From Winogradskyella sp. (GTDB taxonomy: Bacteria; Bacteroidota; Bacteroidia; Flavobacteriales; Flavobacteriaceae): a stretch of 64,000 nt of DNA. The notes beneath the pieces are model-generated. The model had not been told where the DNA came from, searched no databases, and saw only the letters and a program-made list of their open reading frames with translations. Shown here one piece after another: positions 57,663 to 64,000 of this stretch (its first letter is position 1; each line of letters starts with the position of its first letter). Position numbers and translations under genes: made by a program. The DNA is taken from the NCBI GenBank assembly GCA_028383925.1, contig JAOEWO010000006.1:59711-123710 (forward strand), read 5' to 3'.

Positions 57663-57676
57663 TTTTATCGATAAAA
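57663..57676. promoter_or_regulatory. Palindrome TTTTATCGATAAAA upstream of the FIST gene
   Basis: A perfect 14-bp palindrome lies 50 bases before the FIST start codon. A half-related copy (ATCGATAAA, 57688-57696) follows 21 bases later, one to two helical turns away. The pair could be a regulator-binding site controlling the sensory locus. No regulator is identified. Confidence 0.4.
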
Positions 57677-57726
57677 TTATTCTTTTCATCGATAAAGTTG
57701 TATAATTGTATTTAAAAAATAAGTTT

Positions 57727-58917
57727 ATGTTACAGTTTTATTCAGCTTCTACTCGTATTATTAACACTAAACGTTGCGTCAGCGAATGTTTAGATAATGC
57801 ACTTAATGAAAAATCGATTTCAGCAGACCTTTTAATCTACAACGCGTCTATAGGTCATAATTATAATGAAATTTTAGAAGAGAGCAAGGCCCAATTTCCC
57901 CATGCCGATGTGGTGGTAGCCTCGTGTTGTGGCGTAGTTGGTAAAGAAGGGGTGAGTGAGTCTATGAAAGATATGGCCTTAATGGCTGTTAAGGGTAAAG
58001 ACTATGCGCTTGCGGAGGTCAATGATTTTTTTGGCCATAATGCTTTTGATAAAACCTTGGTCATGGCAAAGTCATTACAAAGCCAAAAAAACGGTATTAA
58101 CATGATTTATTTTTTGGGGTCTGGTATAGATACCAATAACTCAGAGGTTATAGCTGCATTTGAGCAGGTTTTTGGCAGTGAGGTTACCATTTTTGGTGCA
58201 ACCTCATCAGATAATATGAAAGGCATTGTGAACTACCAGGCTGTTAATAACACGGTATATGAGCATGGGGCGTTTGCTATTGGTTTTTGCGACCCTACCT
58301 TAAAAGTACATACACAAGCTACACATGGTTTTGTGGCTACTGGTGATGCTATGGTGGTAACCAAATCAGAGGGTCATATTATACATGAGCTTAACCATAA
58401 ACCCGCTTGGTCTGAGTATTTAAGACATATAGATTTAAAACCAGACGCCACGTGTGCTAATACCATACCTGTGGGTGCTCTTGCAGAGGAGTTAAACGAG
58501 GATTTGGCTGAAGAATATGGTAATAAGCATATTCTAAGAGTTGTAACAAAACATGAGGGTGAATCTATGTATTATGCCACCAGCTGTCCTGAAAATACAA
58601 GCCTGAAGCTTACCCTTAGAGATGAAGATCTTATTTTTAGTGAAATGGATAAAATGGCGGCAGATCTAGTAGAAAAAATAGGTGATGAGGAGATCGTATC
58701 TGTTTTTCATGCCGATTGTTTGGCGAGGGGACGGTTTTTATTTAACAAAGTTTTTAAAGAAGAGTTAGTGGCTAAAATGCAGATGCCCTTTTCTAAAAAT
58801 GGTGAATGTCCGCCTTGGTTAGGGATGTACGGTTTTGGTGAGTTTGCGCGTTTAGGTGGTGTAAATACTTACCACAATTATACAACAGCACTTTATGTTA
58901 TTACAAGAAAAGTGTAA
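57727..58917 (+). CDS. FIST-domain sensory protein (NosP-like)
   Basis: This 396-residue soluble protein is made of FIST_N (about residues 20-220, with 'ADVVVASCCGVVGKEG' and 'VTIFGATSSDNMKG') and FIST_C (about 230-380, with 'FHADCLARGRFLFNKVF' and 'PPWLGMYGFGEFARLGG'). FIST proteins are ligand-binding sensors. A subset named NosP binds heme and nitric oxide and regulates a co-transcribed histidine kinase. Here a kinase gene follows after 13 bases and an H-NOX/kinase pair lies 3 kb downstream, so a NosP role is plausible but not proven by sequence. I chose the ATG at 57727; a TTG at 57706 would add 7 residues. Confidence 0.85.
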   Translation: MLQFYSASTRIINTKRCVSECLDNALNEKSISADLLIYNASIGHNYNEILEESKAQFPHADVVVASCCGVVGKEGVSESMKDMALMAVKGKDYALAEVNDFFGHNAFDKTLVMAKSLQSQKNGINMIYFLGSGIDTNNSEVIAAFEQVFGSEVTIFGATSSDNMKGIVNYQAVNNTVYEHGAFAIGFCDPTLKVHTQATHGFVATGDAMVVTKSEGHIIHELNHKPAWSEYLRHIDLKPDATCANTIPVGALAEELNEDLAEEYGNKHILRVVTKHEGESMYYATSCPENTSLKLTLRDEDLIFSEMDKMAADLVEKIGDEEIVSVFHADCLARGRFLFNKVFKEELVAKMQMPFSKNGECPPWLGMYGFGEFARLGGVNTYHNYTTALYVITRKV

Positions 58918-58930
58918 CAGTTACTATACA

Positions 58931-60634
58931 ATGAAGCCAGTAAGAGACCATATAAATTACGAAGTTGAATATAAAGCACTGCTTAAAAAGCATGAAGCGG
59001 TCATAGACCGTTCTCAAAAGTTTACGAAAATCCAACAGAGTCTTATTACTGCAAATAATATTATAGATAAAAAGTTAGAAGTTTACAAACGCATCAATTA
59101 TTACATTAAAAAAACAGTAGAGAGCAAACATCTTAATGAGTTTAAATCTTACATACCAGAGGCGCTTATAGATTGTTTTGGTGTAGAGGGAGCTTTAGTT
59201 GTGTTTCATAATCCTAATAGAAGAGCGTCATACTGCGAGGGCTTATGTCATAATACAGATGCTGATGAAATCTACGAGCATTTAAGTGAACTTTTGTTAC
59301 ATCATAGTTCTAGAGCACCTGTTTACCTTGATAGGGAACAACTCAGTACCTACAGAAGTTTAGATAATTTTGAGAGTATTTTGTGTCGAAAATTTGAAAG
59401 TACTTATGAAAACTACAATTTCTATTTATTTGGATTTATTTCTAAAAAGCATGGGGTTAATTATCTAAAATTAAATGATGAAGAGCTCTTAGTTTTTGAT
59501 AATTTTGCAGAACAGATGCATGCCATTCTTAGGCACAGGTTGATAAGGCAAAATTTAGAAGTTGAAAAAGAGAAGTATAGAAGTATTATTGCTAATATGA
59601 ATTTGGGTTTACTTGAAGTTAATACGAATGAAGAAATTCTTTTGGCTAATCAGACGTTTTGTGATATGGTTGGCTATGATGAAAAGGAATTATTGGGTAA
59701 AGTAGCGTCTAACCTGTTTTTAGGTGGCGCTGAAAAGGAAAAAATGTTAGCGCAAAACCATACACGTCTAAGCAAAAAGGCATCGGTGTTTGAAGTGGGA
59801 TTAAAACACAAAAATGGTACTGATCTTACTTGGATGATTAGTGGTGCGCCCAATTATGACCTAGATGGTAATGTTATAGGGTCTATTGGGATACATCTAG
59901 ATATAACACCGCAAAAATTAGTTGAGCAGAACCTTTCCAATACCAATAAAAATTTAAAAAAAATAAACAGTGAGTTAGATACCTTAATATATAGAGTATC
60001 TCACGATTTGCGTACGCCACTACTCTCTATTATTAGTCTTATAGACCTAATAAAGTTAAATACAGATGTAGATATTGGTGTACAAAACAAAGAATTTTTA
60101 GAGCTCATACAAGGCAGTACCACCAGGTTAGACAATTCCATTAAAGAGATTTTAAACTACTCACGAAATGCTAGATTAGACCTGCAATTGAGTGCTGTTA
60201 ATCTGCCGGTTATGGTACAAACTATTTGTGACGATCTAAAGTATGTTAATAATGCTATTGCATTTGATCTTAATTTTAATGGTATAGAAATTATTACTGT
60301 AGATAAGATGCGTTTAGAGACGGTGCTAAAAAACTTAATAGGTAATGCCGTTAAATACCAAAAGGAAATAGCAAGTGAGCCCAAGGTGCATTTTACGATT
60401 TCAGAAAAGCAAAGTGCGTACTGTATCGTGATTAGTGATAACGGTATAGGAATGTCTGAGACGGGTACAAAAAAAATGTTTGATATGTTTTACAGAGGTA
60501 CCTCAGCTTCAAAAGGTACTGGTCTCGGCCTGTTTATAGTAAAAGAAATGATAGATAAATTAAAAGGTGATATAAACGTTGTCTCAGAGATAGATGAGGG
60601 TACAACTTTTAAAATAACGATCCCAAAGCACTAA
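58931..60634 (+). CDS. PAS-domain sensor histidine kinase paired with the FIST protein
   Basis: This 567-residue cytoplasmic kinase has no membrane span. The N-terminal about 210 residues contain a helical segment and a GAF-like region, then a PAS domain (about residues 215-335, 'LLEVNTNEEILLANQTFCD' and 'GSIGIHLDITPQK'), HisKA ('RVSHDLRTPLLSI', phospho-acceptor His358) and HATPase_c ('LIGNAVKYQKE', 'DNGIGM', 'GTGLGLFIVKEM'). The ATG at 58931 lies 13 bases after the FIST stop. The last 222 residues are almost identical to those of the H-NOX-linked kinase, with only 4 differences. A receiver gene follows after 32 bases. Confidence 0.92.
   Translation: MKPVRDHINYEVEYKALLKKHEAVIDRSQKFTKIQQSLITANNIIDKKLEVYKRINYYIKKTVESKHLNEFKSYIPEALIDCFGVEGALVVFHNPNRRASYCEGLCHNTDADEIYEHLSELLLHHSSRAPVYLDREQLSTYRSLDNFESILCRKFESTYENYNFYLFGFISKKHGVNYLKLNDEELLVFDNFAEQMHAILRHRLIRQNLEVEKEKYRSIIANMNLGLLEVNTNEEILLANQTFCDMVGYDEKELLGKVASNLFLGGAEKEKMLAQNHTRLSKKASVFEVGLKHKNGTDLTWMISGAPNYDLDGNVIGSIGIHLDITPQKLVEQNLSNTNKNLKKINSELDTLIYRVSHDLRTPLLSIISLIDLIKLNTDVDIGVQNKEFLELIQGSTTRLDNSIKEILNYSRNARLDLQLSAVNLPVMVQTICDDLKYVNNAIAFDLNFNGIEIITVDKMRLETVLKNLIGNAVKYQKEIASEPKVHFTISEKQSAYCIVISDNGIGMSETGTKKMFDMFYRGTSASKGTGLGLFIVKEMIDKLKGDINVVSEIDEGTTFKITIPKH
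59966..60634 (+). repeat. Duplicated kinase-core segment, copy 1 (copy 2 at 62900-63568)
   Basis: The 669 bases encoding HisKA-HATPase and the stop codon are repeated at 62900-63568 with about 7 base differences by eye (roughly 99% identity), giving 4 amino-acid changes (N/S, K/N, L/I, K/I). Similarity continues, with small indels, into the 3' spacer (TAATAATCC to CCTTAATAATT.ATACAAAT), up to the receiver ATG in copy 1. Sequence upstream of both copies is unrelated, so the boundary is sharp at the start of the kinase core. Confidence 0.95.
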
Positions 60635-60666
60635 TAATCCCTATTAACCCTTAATAATTAATACAA

Positions 60667-61095
60667 ATGACTACAAAACACAAAATGTCTTTTTTTTTAT
60701 TAGACGACGATTTTACATTTAATTTTATTCACAGAAAAAAGATTGAAAAATTTGGCATAGACCAAGAAATTGTAGAATTTACATCGCCTACAAAAGCGAT
60801 CTTATACTTTATGGATGCAAATGAAGACCAGATTCCAGATATTCTCTTATTAGATATTAATATGCCAGAGCTTAATGGCTTTGAGTTTCTAGATGCGCTC
60901 ATGGCTAAGCGAACTGACCTCTGCGATAAGCTCAATGTATTCATAGTAACATCTTCCTTAAACCCCGAAGACTATCAGACAGCAAAAGGCTATGACTGTA
61001 TTAAAGGTTTTCATAATAAACCTATAGACTTAGATAATATTATGACCACCTCTAGCTGGCTCTTAAACCAAAAGACAAAAGTAAAAATCAAATAA
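60667..61095 (+). CDS. Single-domain response regulator (CheY-like receiver)
   Basis: This 142-residue receiver has no output domain. The acidic pocket is 'FFLLDDDFTFNF', the phospho-acceptor Asp63 lies in 'DILLLDINMPELNGFEFL', 'FIVTSSL' carries the Thr/Ser switch and 'GFHNKPID' the Lys. It is of the Rcp1-like type common beside Bacteroidota histidine kinases. It follows the FIST-linked kinase by 32 bases and is the only receiver in the locus; because the H-NOX-linked kinase has the same core, both kinases probably phosphorylate it. The output partner is not encoded here. Confidence 0.92.
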   Translation: MTTKHKMSFFLLDDDFTFNFIHRKKIEKFGIDQEIVEFTSPTKAILYFMDANEDQIPDILLLDINMPELNGFEFLDALMAKRTDLCDKLNVFIVTSSLNPEDYQTAKGYDCIKGFHNKPIDLDNIMTTSSWLLNQKTKVKIK

Positions 61096-61216
61096 ATAAA
61101 TCTATCTCCATAAGACCGTGTATAGCGCATTATATTTTGATAAAACTTGCAAAAAACCATTAGGTAACTAAAAATAGCAGGTTTTTAATATCAAAAAAAT
61201 ATTTGAATAGTTTAAG

Positions 61217-61224
61217 TAATTTTG
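61217..61224 (+). promoter_or_regulatory. Possible -7 box for the H-NOX operon
   Basis: TAATTTTG matches TAnnTTTG exactly and lies 107 bases before the H-NOX ATG in the 236-base spacer after the receiver gene. The only nearby TTG (61203-61205) is too close (11 bases), so support is weak. The spacer shows nothing else recognisable. Confidence 0.3.
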
Positions 61225-61331
61225 AGGCGTAAAGGCGTTTTTCACTATCCTATAATAGTAGAGGTAAACACACCAAAAATTTAGGGTATTGAGTTTTTAA
61301 AAAAAATACTATAGAATTAATAAAACAATAC

Positions 61332-61874
61332 ATGAAAGGAATTGTATTTACAGAGTTTTTAGATCTGGTCGAAGCTAAATTTGGTTTAGAAATGGTAGAC
61401 GCTATTATTGAAAGCTCCCAATTAGAATCCAAAGGTATTTATACTTCAGTAGGTACTTACGAGTTTTCAGAAATGTTACAACTTCTTAAACAGTTAAGCG
61501 CTAATACAGATATATCTATTGATAATTTATTATTGGTTTATGGAGAGCATTTTTTTAGCGTAATAGAAACCAGTTATCCAAGCTTGTTAGCCACTTATAA
61601 AGGACCAATAGACATGTTGTCGTCTATTGAAAATCACATTCATATTGAGGTTAGAAAAATATATCCTGATGCTGAATTACCTACATTTAAAACCATACAA
61701 AAAACAGATACGTCTCTTATAATGATTTATAAGTCAAGTAGGGCAATGCATCATTTTGGTTTAGGATTAATGAATAAAACCTTTGAGCATTTTAATTCAA
61801 CTGCCAAAATAGTATTAGAAAAACTAAATGAAGATGGTACTGAAGTAAAATTTATGATTACAGAAAATAAATGA
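61332..61874 (+). CDS. H-NOX (heme NO-binding) domain sensor protein
   Basis: This 180-residue stand-alone H-NOX protein carries the complete heme-binding signature: proximal His104 in 'IENHIHIEVRKIYPDAELP' and the porphyrin-clamping Y-x-S-x-R motif at Tyr133, Ser135 and Arg137. The spacing equals that of structurally known members. The position of the distal Tyr that stabilises O2 in anaerobe H-NOX proteins (two turns after the motif) is Phe142 here, which predicts an NO-selective rather than O2-binding sensor. It overlaps the following kinase gene by 4 bases (ATGA), so it is translationally coupled to its likely partner. Confidence 0.93.
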   Translation: MKGIVFTEFLDLVEAKFGLEMVDAIIESSQLESKGIYTSVGTYEFSEMLQLLKQLSANTDISIDNLLLVYGEHFFSVIETSYPSLLATYKGPIDMLSSIENHIHIEVRKIYPDAELPTFKTIQKTDTSLIMIYKSSRAMHHFGLGLMNKTFEHFNSTAKIVLEKLNEDGTEVKFMITENK

Positions 61875-63568
61875 GTCAAAACCAAATTGACATATTGCAA
61901 CGTGCACTTTTAAGAGAAAAGGAGGCAAGAAAACAAGCGGAAAAGATTCTTGAAGAAAAATCAAAATTTCTTTACGAAGCTAATACCAAACTTGAGCGCT
62001 TATACGCTAATTTAGAATCTGATTATACGAGAACAAATTCTCAATTGCAAGGAGTTTTTGAAAACATAGTAGATGCTTACGTTATTACAGATTTAAATGG
62101 TAATATTTTAAGGATGAATAAATCTGCTATGCGCTTACTTAATATTCCTGAAAATTATCCAGATGTTAACTTAATTAAAATGGTACATCATAATGATATG
62201 GACCATTTAAAATCATCGATTAATCCATTTTTAAAGGATGGATTTATTAAAAATTTTGAAATTCGTTTAATTACAAATACAAACGAGCTAAAAACAGTGC
62301 ATATAAACGGTAGCGTTATTTATGATAAAGGACAACCAATAGCTGCTCAAGGTATCTTAAGAGATATTACTCAAGTAAAGGAGAATGCATTAATAGTAGA
62401 ATTGATAAATAATACAGGGCTAGCGGTTCTTGGAAAGCTTGATATTTCTGAAATAGCGGATGCAATAGCCGAGCAAATTGCTAAATTTTTAAATACAAAT
62501 GATTGTATCGTTTATTTGTGTGATGAAGAAAAAAGACTGGTACAGCAAATTGCAGCATTCGGTAAAAACCTCGATGAAGACAATAAATTAATTTTTAGTT
62601 TTGATAATGGTATAGTTGGAAGAGTAGCTCATACTAAGAAAGCTGAAATTGTCAATGACACAAGTCTTGATAAAGACTATTTAATTGACAATAATACGAG
62701 ATTATCTGAAATTACTGTACCCATACTATTTGGCGATACTGTTATAGGCATAATTGATGCAGAGCATGCGGTGAAGAATTATTTTACATCTAAACATTTA
62801 GATATTTTAAAAAGTATTGCGCGTTTAGTGGCCTTACAACTAAAAAGTGCAATAGATTTAAAAAAACGTATTCAGGTTGAAAATGATTTAAAAAAGACAA
62901 ACAGTGAGTTAGATACCTTAATATATAGAGTATCTCACGATTTGCGTACGCCACTACTCTCTATTATTAGTCTTATAGACCTAATAAAGTTAAATACAGA
63001 TGTAGATATTGGTGTACAAAACAAAGAATTTTTAGAGCTCATACAAGGCAGTACCACCAGGTTAGACAATTCCATTAAAGAGATTTTAAACTACTCACGA
63101 AATGCTAGATTAGACCTGCAATTGAGTGCTGTTAATCTGCCGGTTATGGTACAAACTATTTGTGACGATCTAAAGTATGTTAATAGTGCTATTGCATTTG
63201 ATCTTAATTTTAATGGTATAGAAATTATTACTGTAGATAAGATGCGTTTAGAGACGGTGCTAAAAAACTTAATAGGTAATGCCGTTAAATACCAAAAGGA
63301 AATAGCAAGTGAGCCCAAGGTACATTTTACGATTTCAGAAAAGCAAAGTGCGTACTGTATTGTGATTAGTGATAACGGTATAGGGATGTCTGAGACGGGT
63401 ACAAAAAAAATGTTTGATATGTTTTACAGAGGTACCTCAGCTTCAAACGGTACTGGTCTCGGCCTGTTTATAGTAAAAGAAATGATAGATAAAATAAAAG
63501 GTGATATAAACGTTGTCTCAGAGATAGATGAGGGTACAACTTTTATAATAACGATCCCAAAGCACTAA
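61871..63568 (+). CDS. PAS-GAF sensor histidine kinase paired with H-NOX
   Basis: This 565-residue cytoplasmic kinase starts with a coiled coil typical of H-NOX-associated kinases ('QRALLREKEARKQAEKILE'). A PAS domain (about residues 55-165), a GAF domain (about 190-330, 'TVPILFGDTVIGIIDAEHA'), HisKA ('RVSHDLRTPLLSI', His356) and HATPase_c follow. In other bacteria NO-bound H-NOX inhibits the coupled kinase. The C-terminal 222 residues match the FIST-linked kinase except at four positions. No receiver gene follows; the homologous 3' spacer is present, but the receiver ATG context is replaced (ACAAATGA becomes ACAAATAG). Confidence 0.92.
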   Translation: MSQNQIDILQRALLREKEARKQAEKILEEKSKFLYEANTKLERLYANLESDYTRTNSQLQGVFENIVDAYVITDLNGNILRMNKSAMRLLNIPENYPDVNLIKMVHHNDMDHLKSSINPFLKDGFIKNFEIRLITNTNELKTVHINGSVIYDKGQPIAAQGILRDITQVKENALIVELINNTGLAVLGKLDISEIADAIAEQIAKFLNTNDCIVYLCDEEKRLVQQIAAFGKNLDEDNKLIFSFDNGIVGRVAHTKKAEIVNDTSLDKDYLIDNNTRLSEITVPILFGDTVIGIIDAEHAVKNYFTSKHLDILKSIARLVALQLKSAIDLKKRIQVENDLKKTNSELDTLIYRVSHDLRTPLLSIISLIDLIKLNTDVDIGVQNKEFLELIQGSTTRLDNSIKEILNYSRNARLDLQLSAVNLPVMVQTICDDLKYVNSAIAFDLNFNGIEIITVDKMRLETVLKNLIGNAVKYQKEIASEPKVHFTISEKQSAYCIVISDNGIGMSETGTKKMFDMFYRGTSASNGTGLGLFIVKEMIDKIKGDINVVSEIDEGTTFIITIPKH

Positions 63569-63764
63569 TAATCCTTAATAATCTTCATTACCCCTTAATA
63601 ATTCATACAAATAGCACGGCCTTGTTTTGAAAGTAATTTGATGGGCATTGCATATCGGAATTCCATGAAAATAACACGTAAAGTTATCATCATTGGAAAC
63701 AAGACATCTTAAAATTTACAAATGCTGCGATGTAGGTGTAAATTCACGCCAAACAATAGATACA

Positions 63765-63866
63765 ATGACACGTCAAAATATATCTTTTACTGAGCCTAAT
63801 GACAAATGGTTAAAAGCCCAATTAGAAAGTAAAGAGTATTCTAGTATCGTCAGTTCGAGTTTTTAG
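63765..63866 (+). pseudogene. Truncated ParD-like antitoxin (ribbon-helix-helix)
   Basis: The frame reads MTRQNISFTEPNDKWLKAQL then ESKEYSSIVSSSF and TAG. The first 26 residues match the N-terminus of type II ParD/CopG-like antitoxins (R-Q-N-I-S-F-T-x-P-N-D-x-W-L), which are normally about 80 residues long. The frame is cut where an inverted copy of the CGTCAGTTCGAG intergenic repeat begins (63848), so the helix-helix part and any toxin gene are lost or lie beyond the window. The 196 bases between the kinase stop and this start show no gene. Confidence 0.65.
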
Positions 63867-64000
63867 TTTTTGTAGTGCAACGAAAAAAAGTAAATGTATC
63901 GAGAACAAGTTATGAACCTGAGTTCGATTTATATTTAGTGGTTTTTTATTAGTAAAAAAGATAGATTTTTAGTAAATTAAAGTACTGAATTTCAATTTAT
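63848..64000. other. Inverted intergenic repeat and AT-rich tail of the window
   Basis: CGTCAGTTCGAGT at 63848-63860 followed by TGTATCGAGAAC at 63896-63907 is the reverse-oriented form of the repeat seen at 49.7 and 57.2 kb. No reading frame is visible to the end of the window. Confidence 0.6.

Noticed and set aside
63091..63318. Identical minus-strand frames in both kinase genes (also 60157-60384)
   Set aside because: Their identity only reflects duplication of the kinase core; they are antisense shadows without coding signals.

Overview
The window looks like chromosomal DNA of a marine-type member of the Flavobacteriaceae (Bacteroidota). The sequence is AT-rich. Type IX secretion sorting domains, an STN-type TonB receptor with ECF sigma and FecR, class II HMG-CoA reductase beside a GYDIA-type GHMP kinase, a long-tailed FtsZ, TTG starts and TAnnTTTG promoter boxes all point there. 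No taxon below family is claimed.

From 1 to about 36.5 kb the DNA is a dense housekeeping region. It holds the tail of a CNNM/HlyC-type protein, a PpiD-like foldase, two genes of the mevalonate/isoprenoid branch, a DPP-IV peptidase beside a POT peptide transporter, a thioredoxin-like protein, ComEC, an NlpC/P60 hydrolase, lpxB-surE, a tail-specific protease with an ABC permease, engB and an alpha/beta hydrolase. A complete division and cell wall (dcw) cluster then runs mraZ-rsmH-ftsL-ftsI-murE-mraY-murD-ftsW-murG-murC-ftsQ-ftsA-ftsZ, from 20.1 to 35.9 kb, and ends at a terminator. A 36-bp perfect palindrome separates ftsA from ftsZ. yqeY and tRNA-Arg(TCG) follow.

From 36.6 to about 50.2 kb the region is sparse and accessory. 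A decayed large serine recombinase abuts a second copy of the tRNA-Arg 3' end, so the tRNA was an integration site. Further on are a cupin lipoprotein, a DUF3050 protein, a truncated T9SS type-B adhesin, two repeat/lipocalin-like lipoproteins divergent from an ECF sigma-FecR-TonB receptor operon, an AraC remnant, an HU-like protein behind four copies of an operator-like motif, a small MITE-like element, an OmpA protein and dispersed intergenic repeats.

From 50.2 to 52.7 kb a minus-strand operon encodes a 48-residue peptide with a leader-like N-terminus, an HprK-related kinase and a family-5 nucleotidyltransferase. Kinase plus nucleotidyltransferase is a pair known from some lasso-peptide tailoring clusters, but here the macrolactam-forming enzymes are absent. 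A 1080-residue T9SS type-A protein lies upstream of it, followed by about 1.5 kb of repeat-rich spacer.

From 57.7 to 63.6 kb lies a sensory locus. A FIST-domain protein (the family of the NO sensor NosP), a PAS histidine kinase and a CheY-like receiver are followed by an H-NOX protein and a second PAS-GAF histidine kinase. The kinase cores of the two kinases differ by only 4 of 222 residues, so two distinct candidate NO sensors appear wired to almost the same output. The window ends with a truncated ParD-like antitoxin cut by an intergenic repeat.
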